64,000 nt of DNA from Treponema sp. (lineage in GTDB: Bacteria > Spirochaetota > Spirochaetia > Treponematales > Treponemataceae). The notes below the pieces were generated by a model, which was not told the origin of the DNA, made no database searches, and saw nothing but the letters and a program-made list of their open reading frames with translations. A program made the position numbers and the translations under genes. Where the stretch lies: positions 1 to 64,000 of the forward strand of contig JAILKS010000004.1 of assembly GCA_024693715.1 (NCBI GenBank), read 5' to 3'. This document shows positions 34,054-42,537 of the stretch, piece by piece. Positions within the stretch are counted from its first letter, which is position 1, and every line of letters starts with the position of its first letter.

Positions 34054-35023
34054 ATGGTGAATAAATGATTCCTGATGTAATTTTAAAACTTGTTATATCA
34101 TTTGCAGAAGGTTGATTGCTTAATCCGTAATTGCTGTTTTTTTCGTAAGAAACATATAGTTTTCCGCGGGTTTGTGGACCGAAAACTGCTCTTGTATTAA
34201 AAATAAAAGAAAGCTTTTCGTTTAACTCCCACGTACAGTAAAGTTCGATATCAAATCTTGTAAAAAAAGATGTTTGAATCCCTGCCATATAAAAAGCAAG
34301 GCTTTCTTCCGGTAAATGAATTTCATCCTTATGGTAATCAAGGGCTTTTGTATAAGAAAAAGGTGCAATAAGGGTTGTAATGCCAAAGTTCAATTTATTA
34401 ATTGAATAGTCAAAGTTTAATCCCAAAAAACTATAAAAATCATGTCTTGAATAATCAATCCCTGAAACTTTTTTTGCTTTATATGCATATTCACTGTCCC
34501 ATGGTTCATCATTTCCTGTTGCAGAATAACCCGAACTTCCAAACCATCCGAAACCGTTATTCGCACTAAACTGATTATAACAATACATCAGCTTTAGGGT
34601 TGGCTTCAGTGATATTTTTTCTGTAAGCTTAAGTTCATAATCAACTGCAGTAAAAAGTTCCAGACCTAAAATGTCTTTATTGTCAAAAATGTTGTAGCAC
34701 ATTTTAAAAGTTCTGGTATAGTCATTGTCGTACATTTTTCCGCAATTAAAAGGAAGTGAATAACAAAAATCAGCTTCAACTGACCATTTATTGATTTGTA
34801 TTTTACCGTTAATCCCTGTTTGAAAAAGAGGAAGTGTGTCCCATTCAAGATAACTTATAAGATATTCATCTGGTGGTGTCGTGTAAATATATTCTCCGAA
34901 TTTTCCAAGGGTTATTGCTGCATAAGGATTTATCTTTACAAGGATTTTTTCTGGCAGTGAGTTTTGTGAAAATACCGGAAGATAAAAAAACAATAAAAGG
35001 ATGAAAACCAGAGTCTTTTTCAT
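34052..35023 (-). CDS. Outer-membrane beta-barrel protein resembling omptin proteases
   Basis: A 323-residue exported protein with a Sec signal peptide cut after VFS (residues 1-19) and alternating amphipathic strands throughout. The order of features follows omptins: YLEWDTLPLFQTGI near the first strands, then GKMYDNDY (compare the Asp-x-Asp catalytic pair of OmpT), a long loop rich in G, W and Y, DFYSFLGLNFDY, and YTKALDYHKDEIH where OmpT has its Asp-His pair, with a final ITSGIIYSP strand. Family membership is inferred from motif order, not from a search, and other porin-like barrels remain possible. It is the last gene of the degV-fakA-cdd operon, 8 nt after cdd. Confidence 0.55.
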   Translation of the reverse strand: MKKTLVFILLLFFYLPVFSQNSLPEKILVKINPYAAITLGKFGEYIYTTPPDEYLISYLEWDTLPLFQTGINGKIQINKWSVEADFCYSLPFNCGKMYDNDYTRTFKMCYNIFDNKDILGLELFTAVDYELKLTEKISLKPTLKLMYCYNQFSANNGFGWFGSSGYSATGNDEPWDSEYAYKAKKVSGIDYSRHDFYSFLGLNFDYSINKLNFGITTLIAPFSYTKALDYHKDEIHLPEESLAFYMAGIQTSFFTRFDIELYCTWELNEKLSFIFNTRAVFGPQTRGKLYVSYEKNSNYGLSNQPSANDITSFKITSGIIYSP

Positions 35024-35031
35024 AAATTACT

Positions 35032-35436
35032 CTACAGATTAAAGCTCATTGGAAGAAGTTCATCTAATGTAAATATTTTATAGTCTTTTGTGCTTTTGGC
35101 AAGGATGATTTTAAAATCTTTATCGCAGAATTCAGACATGACCTGACGACATACTCCACATGGAGGACAGTAATCCTTTATAGTTATAGAGCCGTTTTCT
35201 TTTGGACCACCGACTATTGCTATTGCATCAAAGGATTTATATCCTTCGCTTACCGCTTTAAAAAATGCTGTACGTTCTGCACAGTTGCTTGGTCCGTATG
35301 CGGCATTTTCAACATTGCAGCCGGTAAAAATTTTTCCATCCTTTGTTAAAAGCGCAGCTCCTACACAAAAATTTGAGTAGGGTGAATAAGAGTATTCTGT
35401 CATTTTTATAGCAGCTTCAATAAGTTTTTCTGTCAT
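35032..35436 (-). CDS. cdd: Cytidine deaminase
   Basis: A 134-residue zinc hydrolase of the small tetrameric class that deaminates cytidine and deoxycytidine for pyrimidine salvage. YSPYSNFCVGAALL begins the fold. GCNVENAAYGPSNCAERTA has the zinc Cys and the catalytic Glu. PCGVCRQVMSEF supplies the two other zinc cysteines. The frame opens with TTG at 35448, inside the end of fakA. The ATG at 35436, 4 nt after the fakA stop, is the family-like start and is probably translationally coupled. Confidence 0.93.
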   Translation of the reverse strand: MTEKLIEAAIKMTEYSYSPYSNFCVGAALLTKDGKIFTGCNVENAAYGPSNCAERTAFFKAVSEGYKSFDAIAIVGGPKENGSITIKDYCPPCGVCRQVMSEFCDKDFKIILAKSTKDYKIFTLDELLPMSFNL

Positions 35437-35440
35437 GGTT

Positions 35441-37108
35441 TTATTCAACGATAAAGATGTAACTGTAAATATCCTGTCCGCCGTTTACTTCGTATACTTC
35501 AATTCCAGGATGCTTTAGCAGAAGATATTTTTTTACTTCTTCCTTTTCGTAATCCGTTGAATCTTCTCCTCGTATTAAAATGCAAACCTCATGGTCTGTA
35601 AAATCAATTCCTTCGACAGTTTGTAAAGCGGTGCGTTTTCGTTCAGGAGTTGCAACCATTATTTTCTTTTCCTGAAATCCGATGTAATCACCGTTATGAA
35701 GTACAATACCATCCATTTCTGCATCACGAACACAATGTGAAACATAATAAGTTGTTACACCGCTCATGGAAAGCTTTATGTCTTCAATAATCTGATTAGT
35801 ATCATTTGATGTTGTATCAAGCATTGTTAATGCGGCATAGCCTTCACCAATCGTTTTGCTTTCTATTACGATGATTTGGGCTCCGTCGTACATTTTTGCA
35901 GCCTGTTGTGCGGCAAGAATGACATTTGAATTGTTCGGAAAAACAAAAATTGTCTTTGCATTAACTTTATTAAACGCAGTGATGAAATTCTGTGCCGACG
36001 GATTCATGCTTTGTCCACCGTCAACTATTACATCTGCACCATGATCGGTGAACATCTGTTTAATTCCTTCACCGGCAGCAACTGCAACAATTCCGTATTC
36101 TTTCTTTTCCTGATTTTTTGGTTTAGGCTGTGCAATTTTGAATTCTTCTTCCTGTCCGTTAATGCTGTTGTGCTGCAGAGACATGTTTTCAATTTTTACT
36201 GTAAGAAATTCACCGTACTGCTGGCAGAACGCAAGAACCTTGTCAGGAGTCATTGTGTGCACGTGCAGTTTGATGATGCTTCCTGTTTTAAATGCAACTA
36301 CTGAATTTCCAATTGAATCAAGATATGTTTTGATTGTATCTACAGAAAAATTTTCGACATCACACTTTTTGTTTTGAAGTCTCAGTAAAAGTTCCGTACA
36401 ATAACCGAATTCAAGGACATCATCAGAAGTAAAGGCGTCAAGATTAATCGGAGACTGTGAATCTGTAGAAGAAGACGGAGTGTCCTGTTCTATAACAGAT
36501 TCTCCTTTAAGATACTGACGCATTCCTTCCATTATATAGATTAAACCGGCTCCACCTGAATCTACAACTCCTGCTTTTTTTAATACCGGCAGAAGATTCG
36601 GTGTTCGTTCAAGGGAAAGCTTTGCTTCTGTGATAAAGTTCTCTATAAAGTCAAGAATTGTTTCTGCTTTTTCATTGCAGGCATATTCTGTTGCGTCTTT
36701 TACAACTGTAAGAATTGTTCCTTCAACAGGAGTCATTACGGCAGAGTACGCATGTTTTACGCCTTGTTTAAAAGCCTGTGCAATCTGAGAAATATCAGCT
36801 TCTTCTAAATCAAGAAATCCTGCAGAAATACCGTCAAAAAACTGTGAAAGAATTACACCTGAATTTCCTCTTGCGCTTAACAGCATTCCGTTGGAAATTT
36901 TGTTGGCAGCGGCAGAAAGATTTTTTTCACTTTTATCTATTGCATTTTTACCGCCGGTCATTGTAAGAAGCATGTTGCTTCCGGTGTCTCCGTCCGGGAT
37001 AGGGAAAACATTAAGATTGTTTATTTCTTCTGCATGAATGTTTAAGTTAATTGTTCCGCGTTTAATCAGCTTGGAGTATAGAGAACCGTCTAATTTTTTT
37101 TCCTGCAT
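35441..37108 (-). CDS. fakA: Fatty acid kinase catalytic subunit, DAK2-domain protein (FakA/YloV)
   Basis: A 555-residue kinase. The N-terminal DhaL-like DAK2 domain has NVFPIPDGDTGSNML (Mg/ATP-binding aspartates), followed by the central SARGNSGVILSQFF and the C-terminal FakA domain (YGIVAVAAGEG, VDGGQSMNPS, IFVFPNNSNV). It phosphorylates FakB-bound fatty acids for phospholipid synthesis. It begins 1 nt after degV, the gene for a FakB-type carrier, which strongly supports the pairing. Length is normal. Confidence 0.93.
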   Translation of the reverse strand: MQEKKLDGSLYSKLIKRGTINLNIHAEEINNLNVFPIPDGDTGSNMLLTMTGGKNAIDKSEKNLSAAANKISNGMLLSARGNSGVILSQFFDGISAGFLDLEEADISQIAQAFKQGVKHAYSAVMTPVEGTILTVVKDATEYACNEKAETILDFIENFITEAKLSLERTPNLLPVLKKAGVVDSGGAGLIYIMEGMRQYLKGESVIEQDTPSSSTDSQSPINLDAFTSDDVLEFGYCTELLLRLQNKKCDVENFSVDTIKTYLDSIGNSVVAFKTGSIIKLHVHTMTPDKVLAFCQQYGEFLTVKIENMSLQHNSINGQEEEFKIAQPKPKNQEKKEYGIVAVAAGEGIKQMFTDHGADVIVDGGQSMNPSAQNFITAFNKVNAKTIFVFPNNSNVILAAQQAAKMYDGAQIIVIESKTIGEGYAALTMLDTTSNDTNQIIEDIKLSMSGVTTYYVSHCVRDAEMDGIVLHNGDYIGFQEKKIMVATPERKRTALQTVEGIDFTDHEVCILIRGEDSTDYEKEEVKKYLLLKHPGIEVYEVNGGQDIYSYIFIVE

Positions 37109-37109
37109 T

Positions 37110-38003
37110 TTATTCTCCGATTGCGAAAGTTACTTCGTTACCGATTCCGAAAACACAGATTGCATCAGGTCCAATTGATGCACCGATGATTGGTCCGATA
37201 TAACCGGTATAAATTTCTTTGCATGGGATTTCAGATTTTACGAGCTCTACAAAAGGATCAAGCTCTTCTTTTGAACAGTCGGCATGTACGACATAGATTG
37301 TCTGCTGTTCAGGTTTGACAATAGATTCTTTAAGAAGACTTACTATTTCCTTAAGGGAATTCTGACGACCCTTTACTTTTTTGAAAGCGGCCTGTTCACC
37401 GTTTTTATCTGCTATAATAATCGGTTTTACACCCATAAGATTTCCGAAGAAAGCGGCTGGTCCTTTTACACGTCCTGCTCGTCTAAGGCTGTCAAGAGAG
37501 TGAACTGTACAGAATTCCAGAATTGTTTTTCTGTTTTTAAGAACGTAATCTTTAACTTCATCTGCAGATTTTCCTGTTGCGGCGAATTTTGCTGCTTCAA
37601 TTGCAACAATTCCTTCTCCAAGACATGCGTTTAAAGAATCTATACAGATAATGTTTGAACCTGGAATTTCATCCATAAGTTTTTTTGCAACAACACAACC
37701 TGTATTTACAGAACTGGACTGTTTTAATGAACAACCGATGTAAACTATATCAAAGCCTTCTTTCAGGTACTTTCTGAATCCACGGTCAAATTCATCCATA
37801 GGTACCTGAGTAGTAAGGATTCTGTCTCCTTTTCTCATTATATTATAAAGTTCATGGGCTTCGTCTTCTGACCATGTTAATTCTGCAGGTTTTGTAATTC
37901 CGTTATAAACGGTATTCATTCTTAAATAATCAATATCGTATTTTTCAAGTAATTCTTTTGATAAATCTGAACAAGAATCAGTTAAAATCTTTACCTTTTT
38001 CAT
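37110..38003 (-). CDS. DegV-family fatty-acid-binding protein (FakB)
   Basis: A 297-residue DegV-fold protein that holds a fatty acid for phosphorylation by FakA. ILTDSCSDLS is the N-terminal motif, ILTTQVPMDEFDRGF and IGCSLKQSSSVNTGCVVA form the ligand-contacting region, and IIADKNGEQ and YTGYIGPIIGASIGP occur near the C-terminus. AGAGGCG precedes the ATG, and it is the first gene of a four-gene operon with fakA, cdd and the omptin-like gene. Which fatty-acid chain it prefers cannot be read from the sequence. Confidence 0.9.
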   Translation of the reverse strand: MKKVKILTDSCSDLSKELLEKYDIDYLRMNTVYNGITKPAELTWSEDEAHELYNIMRKGDRILTTQVPMDEFDRGFRKYLKEGFDIVYIGCSLKQSSSVNTGCVVAKKLMDEIPGSNIICIDSLNACLGEGIVAIEAAKFAATGKSADEVKDYVLKNRKTILEFCTVHSLDSLRRAGRVKGPAAFFGNLMGVKPIIIADKNGEQAAFKKVKGRQNSLKEIVSLLKESIVKPEQQTIYVVHADCSKEELDPFVELVKSEIPCKEIYTGYIGPIIGASIGPDAICVFGIGNEVTFAIGE

Positions 38004-38107
38004 AATTCGCCTCTTTATTTAATTAGATAGTAACTGATATTATATCATATATGCGAAAAAAATTATAGTTTAAAACAGTAAGAAGTTTTTTATGTATGGA
38101 GATTTAT

Positions 38108-39550
38108 ATGAAGGAACGAATTAAAGGTGCTAATCCTTATATGCCTCTTTGGGAACATGTCCCTGACGGTGAACCGAGAGTTTTTGAATATAACGGTGAA
38201 AAACGCGTGTATGTTTACGGCTCTCATGATATTGCTAAAACAGAATATTGCGGAAAAAATTATGTTGTATGGTCTGCTCCCGTTTCAGATTTAACTGACT
38301 GGAAATGTCACGGGGTTTGTTATGAAAGTAATTCAATTCTTTATGCACCTGATGTTGTTCAAAAGGGTGATACATTTTATATGTATGTTGCAGAAGAAAA
38401 GGGCTCTAAGGTTTTTGTCGCTTCAAGTAAAAATCCGGCCGGACCTTTTGTGAATCCTGTAAAAACGGAACTTGGTTTTGATCCTGGAGTTCTGGTTGAT
38501 GATGACGGCAGGATTTATGCTTACTGGGGATTTTGCAGGCAGTATTGTGCTGAGTTAGAAGATGATATGGCAACTATAAAAAAAGGGACTGTTAAAGAAA
38601 ATGTCATCAGGCACAGCGTTACTTCCTGGTCACCTAAGGATGGTTTTGAAGATGAAAAGGATGCTTTTTTTGAAGCTTCATCTTTACGTAAAGTCATGGG
38701 AAAATATGTTTATATTTATTCAAAGCGATATTATACTCCTCATCCTGAATATGGAGTTTACGAAGATTGTAACGGATTTTTAAGTTATAAATTCAGTGAT
38801 TCTCCGTTAGAGGGTTTTGAGCATGGTGGTGACATCAGTTTGAATGGCGGCGAACTTATTTCTAACTTTGACGGTTCGAAGCAGATGACTTACAGATGGG
38901 GAAATAATCACGGAAGCATTATTGAAATTGAAGGTAAATGGTATGTTTTTTATCATCGTCAGACCGGAACAGATGAATATTCGCGACAGGCAATGCTTGA
39001 ACCGGTTGATGTAGCAAAGGATAAAAACGGTAAAATATTTATTGGAAAAATAACATATGAAGGTAACGAGCCTGTTAAAAGTGAACCTGTCGAAATGACA
39101 TCACAGGGAGCTTATGTAAACGGGCTTGATTCTCGAAAAATAATCTCTGCATCATTTGCAGTTCATCTGTTTGGCGGTAAGAAAGGCGGTGCAAATGGTG
39201 GAGCAGGCGGTGCTTATATAAAGCCTGTTTATGAAAAGAAGGATGATATTGACGCTCCTGTTGTTGATATTACTTCAGGACTGACTGCAGGCTTCCGTTA
39301 TGTTCAATTCGGAAAAACAGCACCTTTCAGTGTCAGTGCAAAAATTACAGCGTGCGAAGACATGAAAGTTAATGTAAGGATTGATTCTTATGACGGAAAA
39401 ATTATCGTTTCAGGAGAGATGAAAAAGGGTGCTTTGAATTTTACGTCGCCTGTTATTTGTGATGTAACTGGACTTCATGCTGTTTATTTTGAATTTATTT
39501 CTGATTCAGATAATGTAATTGCCGAATTTTATAATTTTACCTTTGATTAA
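38108..39550 (+). CDS. Cytoplasmic glycoside hydrolase family 43 enzyme with a CBM6-like C-terminal domain
   Basis: A 480-residue five-bladed beta-propeller hydrolase acting on xylan or arabinan fragments (beta-xylosidase/alpha-arabinofuranosidase group). VYVYGSHD starts the propeller. LYAPDVV and DPGVLVDDDGRIYAYWG carry the modulating Asp. DAFFEASSLRK holds the candidate general-acid Glu, and WGNNHGSIIEIEGKWYVFYH follows. Residues from about 360 resemble a CBM6-type jelly roll (FRYVQFGKTAPFS, HAVYFEFISDSDNVIAEF). No signal peptide, so it probably acts on imported oligosaccharides. ATG 38096 has no ribosome-binding site; ATG 38108 has GGAG 6 nt upstream and is preferred. Confidence 0.88.
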   Translation: MKERIKGANPYMPLWEHVPDGEPRVFEYNGEKRVYVYGSHDIAKTEYCGKNYVVWSAPVSDLTDWKCHGVCYESNSILYAPDVVQKGDTFYMYVAEEKGSKVFVASSKNPAGPFVNPVKTELGFDPGVLVDDDGRIYAYWGFCRQYCAELEDDMATIKKGTVKENVIRHSVTSWSPKDGFEDEKDAFFEASSLRKVMGKYVYIYSKRYYTPHPEYGVYEDCNGFLSYKFSDSPLEGFEHGGDISLNGGELISNFDGSKQMTYRWGNNHGSIIEIEGKWYVFYHRQTGTDEYSRQAMLEPVDVAKDKNGKIFIGKITYEGNEPVKSEPVEMTSQGAYVNGLDSRKIISASFAVHLFGGKKGGANGGAGGAYIKPVYEKKDDIDAPVVDITSGLTAGFRYVQFGKTAPFSVSAKITACEDMKVNVRIDSYDGKIIVSGEMKKGALNFTSPVICDVTGLHAVYFEFISDSDNVIAEFYNFTFD

Positions 39551-39563
39551 TTTAAAAAAAATG

Positions 39564-39592
39564 TTGACATATAGAATGTATTATTGTAATAT
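39564..39592 (+). promoter_or_regulatory. Promoter of the GntR-ABC operon
   Basis: A perfect TTGACA (39564-39569), 17-bp spacer, TAATAT (39587-39592). The -10 lies inside the palindrome that follows. Confidence 0.65.
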
Positions 39593-39617
39593 TGTATTAA
39601 GTAATTAATACAATATT
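39588..39617. promoter_or_regulatory. Palindromic operator, likely bound by the adjacent GntR/YtrA regulator
   Basis: AATATTGTATTA (39588-39599) and TAATACAATATT (39606-39617) are perfect 12-bp inverted repeats around AGTAAT. A second small palindrome, GTATTGATAC (39618-39627), follows. Overlap with the -10 box predicts autorepression. Confidence 0.7.
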
Positions 39618-39659
39618 GTATTGATACAGTATATAATCAACCGGTAATTTGGAGGTAAA

Positions 39660-40022
39660 ATGAAATATCAGTTTACAAACGATAAACCGATTTATCTTCA
39701 GCTTATGGAAGTTTTTAAAATGGCAATTGTTTCCGGAGAATTTAAGCCAGGTGCTAAGGTAGATTCTGTGAGGGATCTTGCGATGAACGCTCAGGTTAAT
39801 CCGAATACAATGCAGAAGGCACTTTCTGAACTTGAAAGAATCGGTCTGGTACGTGTGGAAAGAACATCCGGACGTTTTATAACAGATGATGCTGAATTAA
39901 TTGATTCAATGAAAAAAGAGATGGCTGCAGTTGAAATAGGAGCTTTTCTTAAAAAAATGGAATCAATCGGTATTGAAAAAAAAGAGACTGTGAAATTGAT
40001 TAACAGTTATAAAGGAGATTAA
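39660..40022 (+). CDS. GntR-family transcriptional regulator, YtrA subfamily
   Basis: A 120-residue DNA-binding protein. The N-terminal winged helix has KPIYLQLMEVFKMAIVSGEF, VRDLAMNAQVNPNTMQKALSELE and the wing VRVERTSGRFIT. The C-terminus is only a short helical tail, as in YtrA regulators, with no effector domain. These usually repress the ABC genes beside them and respond to cell-wall or membrane stress. GGAGG precedes the ATG. Its promoter carries a matching palindrome, and it is followed 2 nt later by the ABC ATPase gene. Confidence 0.92.
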   Translation: MKYQFTNDKPIYLQLMEVFKMAIVSGEFKPGAKVDSVRDLAMNAQVNPNTMQKALSELERIGLVRVERTSGRFITDDAELIDSMKKEMAAVEIGAFLKKMESIGIEKKETVKLINSYKGD

Positions 40023-40024
40023 AA

Positions 40025-40723
40025 ATGGCAGATGTTTTTGAACTAAAAAATGTTACCAAAAGATATGGAAAGAAAACAGCACTTGATAATGTAACTTTGT
40101 CTTTACCAAAAGGTCAGATCGTAGGACTTCTTGGACCAAATGGCAGTGGAAAAACAACAATGCTTAAGCTTGCCGCAGGGTTGCTTAAACCGACAAGCGG
40201 TGATATTTCGGTATGTGGTTTTAAACCGGGCGCTGAATCTAAGGATCTTGTTGCATATCAGTCAGATAAGGTTTATTTGAACGAATGGATGAACGTTCTT
40301 GATTTGATGAAAATGCATTCAGATTTCTTTACAAACTTTAAGGAAGATAAAGCGCTTGACATGCTTAAAGATCTGGGAATAGATCCTAAAGATAAATTAA
40401 AGTCAATGTCTAAGGGTACAAAGGAAAAGGTTCAGCTCATAACGACAATGTGCCGTGATGTTGATTTGTATCTTCTTGATGAACCGATTGGCGGTGTAGA
40501 TCCTGCTGCCCGTGATTATATCTTGAATACAATTCTTTCAAATTATAGTGAAAATGCAACAGTTGTAATTTCAACACATCTTATTTCTGATGTTGAATCT
40601 GTTTTGAATCATGTTCTTTTCCTTAAACAGGGACATATTATCAGACAGGGGGATGTTGATGTAATCCGCGAAGAAACAGGAATGTCAATTGATGCTTTGT
40701 TCCGTGAAGAATTTAAATGTTAG
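40025..40723 (+). CDS. ABC transporter ATP-binding protein (GntR-linked)
   Basis: A 232-residue ATPase of the YtrB/BcrA-like group. Walker A is GPNGSGKTT, Walker B is YLLDEPIGGVDP and the H switch is STHLISD. The signature is atypical (MSKGTKEKVQL in place of LSGGQ), a variant seen in this exporter group. The Q loop is in AYQSDKVYLNEW. It forms one transporter with the permease encoded 15 nt downstream. Probable role: export of an antibiotic or lipid-like compound, inferred from the YtrA-type regulator. Confidence 0.9.
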   Translation: MADVFELKNVTKRYGKKTALDNVTLSLPKGQIVGLLGPNGSGKTTMLKLAAGLLKPTSGDISVCGFKPGAESKDLVAYQSDKVYLNEWMNVLDLMKMHSDFFTNFKEDKALDMLKDLGIDPKDKLKSMSKGTKEKVQLITTMCRDVDLYLLDEPIGGVDPAARDYILNTILSNYSENATVVISTHLISDVESVLNHVLFLKQGHIIRQGDVDVIREETGMSIDALFREEFKC

Positions 40724-40738
40724 GTCAAGGAGATAAAA

Positions 40739-41593
40739 ATGAAAAATAAAATCAGAAATCCATTTCCACAAATAGGAAAGGTTATCAAATATGAATTCAA
40801 GCATTCAGCAAGAGTTTTGCTTCCACTTTATGGTGTTCTTCTGCTGTTAGGTTTACTGGCTGGTCTTTCTGTAAATAAAAAGAATTATGATGAGCTTGTC
40901 GGACATTTCAATGAAGCCGGAACCGGTATGTATGCTGCTGATATAGCAAATACACTTTTGACAGGCTTTTTAATTATGACAATCTTTTGTTTTGTCATTG
41001 CAATTACAATTGTAACTATAGTCATAATTGCAGGAAGATTTAAACGAAGCATGAACGGTGAAGAAGCTTATCTGAATCTTTCATTGCCTGTTACAATGGG
41101 TGAACATTTGTGGGGAAAATTCATAATGAATTTCTTGTGGAGCATTATTTGTCAGATTGCAATTATATGTACAGGATTATTATGCTGTGTAAAGGTAGGA
41201 AAGCCTGGCATTATGAAAGTATTAAATGAATTTATGCCTGAAATAAAACTGTCTCTTGCAAAGCAGAATCTTACACTCGGCGGTGTTATTTCATCTTATT
41301 ATGTTTACTTTTTTGCATTCATTTGTTTTTTAATAACATTAATTTTTGCAGTTAATGCATTTACTTTAGTATTCAAATATAATAAGGGCTTTTTGAAATT
41401 CCTGATTGTAGTTTTATTGCTCTGGTTAAATATGAGATCTATGAAGCTTATTCCTTCATGGGATTTAATATCAGACGGTTATGCGGGTATGGTTAAGATC
41501 TGGCTTTTCAGTGCGCTGATAGAATTCTGCTGGTCTGTCATTTATTTTGCTTTTGCCCACTGGTCGTATGCAAAAAGATTAAATCTTGAATAG
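40739..41593 (+). CDS. ABC transporter permease (GntR-linked)
   Basis: A 284-residue membrane protein with about six hydrophobic segments (near 25-45, 75-100, 135-155, 180-205, 210-225 and 250-272). The sequence begins with a cytoplasmic stretch (IRNPFPQIGKVIKYEFKHSARVLLPLYG), as in ABC-2-like exporters. RFKRSMNGEEAYLNLSLPVTMGEHLWGK is the coupling region between helices; its key feature is the L-x-L-P-V motif. Three-gene operon with GntR regulator and ATPase. The substrate is unknown. Confidence 0.85.
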   Translation: MKNKIRNPFPQIGKVIKYEFKHSARVLLPLYGVLLLLGLLAGLSVNKKNYDELVGHFNEAGTGMYAADIANTLLTGFLIMTIFCFVIAITIVTIVIIAGRFKRSMNGEEAYLNLSLPVTMGEHLWGKFIMNFLWSIICQIAIICTGLLCCVKVGKPGIMKVLNEFMPEIKLSLAKQNLTLGGVISSYYVYFFAFICFLITLIFAVNAFTLVFKYNKGFLKFLIVVLLLWLNMRSMKLIPSWDLISDGYAGMVKIWLFSALIEFCWSVIYFAFAHWSYAKRLNLE

Positions 41594-41613
41594 ACACATA
41601 AATGTAGTATAAT
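41586..41613 (+). promoter_or_regulatory. Promoter of the flavin reductase gene
   Basis: TTGAAT (41586-41591), 16-bp spacer, TATAAT (41608-41613), overlapping the end of the permease gene; AAAGGAGG follows in a normal leader. Confidence 0.55.
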
Positions 41614-41636
41614 TGAACTGATTAAAGGAGGTTCGT

Positions 41637-42191
41637 ATGAAAGTGGATTTTGGTAAAAAAACATTTTTGTATCCTATGCCGGTTTTAATTATTGCTACTT
41701 ATAATGAAGATGGAAGTGCAAATGCAATGAATGCTGCCTGGGGTGGCATTCATGATACAAATCAGATTGGAATTTGCATTGCTCCGGAACATAAAACTGC
41801 AGAAAATCTCATGCTTAAAAAAGCGTTTACCGTAAGTATGGCAGATTCAAAGCATATTGCTGCCTGTGATTATGTTGGGATTGCAAGTGGCAATGAAGTT
41901 TCCGATAAAGTATCAAAAGCAGGCTTTACCGTATCAAAAAGTAAATTTGTTGATGCGCCGGTTATAAATGAACTTCCTATGTGTCTTGAATGCGAAGTTG
42001 TCAGTTATGATAAGGAAACAGGCTGCATGGTCGGTAATATTATTAATGTAAGTGCAGATGAATCCGTCTTAACTGACGGCAAAATTGATGTAAAAAAACT
42101 TGATGCCGTAACTTACGACAGTGTAAATCATCAGTATGTAAAGCTTGGTGAAATTGTCGCGACCGCTTTTTCAGTCGGTGAAAGCAGATGA
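41637..42191 (+). CDS. Flavin reductase-like, FMN-binding split-barrel protein
   Basis: A 184-residue protein of the flavin reductase/HpaC-like split-barrel family. FLYPMPVLIIATYNEDGSANAMNAAWGG is the FMN-binding start (key residues P, T, N and the W-G-G). ICIAPEHKTAENLMLKKAFTVSM and SKFVDAPVINELPMCLECEVVS follow in family order. Such proteins bind FMN and pass electrons to partner enzymes; a short relative group in anaerobes has no known partner. AAAGGAGG lies 6 nt before the ATG. Single-gene transcript. Confidence 0.88.
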   Translation: MKVDFGKKTFLYPMPVLIIATYNEDGSANAMNAAWGGIHDTNQIGICIAPEHKTAENLMLKKAFTVSMADSKHIAACDYVGIASGNEVSDKVSKAGFTVSKSKFVDAPVINELPMCLECEVVSYDKETGCMVGNIINVSADESVLTDGKIDVKKLDAVTYDSVNHQYVKLGEIVATAFSVGESR

Positions 42192-42224
42192 CTAATATCA
42201 TAAAATTCACTATAATTACTCATT

Positions 42225-42536
42225 ATGGCAACACAACATAAAGAAATTGATGCAAAGACTCTTGAGAATCTGCTTTATCTGTCGAGATTGTCTCCGTCTG
42301 CAACAAACATGGAGATTTTAAAAAAGCAGGTAGATGATATTGTAGGATATTTTGAAATTCTTTCTAAATATGATGACAGTGAAAATCCGTATGATGCATA
42401 TCCGAAAACAACAGCCGATAAACTCAGATGCGATGAACCTGAAGGTGGTCTTGAAATGTCAGATGTAAAGAAAGTCAGTAAAGATTTTATGGACGGATAT
42501 TTTCAGGTACCTAAAGTTTTGGGAGAAGGTGCATAA
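42225..42536 (+). CDS. gatC: Aspartyl/glutamyl-tRNA amidotransferase subunit C
   Basis: A 103-residue subunit of the transamidase that converts Glu-tRNA-Gln (and Asp-tRNA-Asn) to the amide. LENLLYLSRLSPS and IVGYFEILSKYD plus LRCDEP are the GatC motifs. It has no Shine-Dalgarno; TATAAT ends 8 nt before the ATG, so its mRNA may be nearly leaderless. gatA begins 1 nt after its stop. gatB is not in the following position, which is an S1 protein, so it must be elsewhere. Confidence 0.9.
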   Translation: MATQHKEIDAKTLENLLYLSRLSPSATNMEILKKQVDDIVGYFEILSKYDDSENPYDAYPKTTADKLRCDEPEGGLEMSDVKKVSKDFMDGYFQVPKVLGEGA

Positions 42537-42537
42537 T

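Noticed and set aside
35028..35043. A 16-bp word (TACTCTACAGATTAAA) shared with the region before the metal-binding lipoprotein gene near 48280
   Set aside because: Only one pair in an A/T-rich 64 kb window; expected by chance about once, and the contexts differ.
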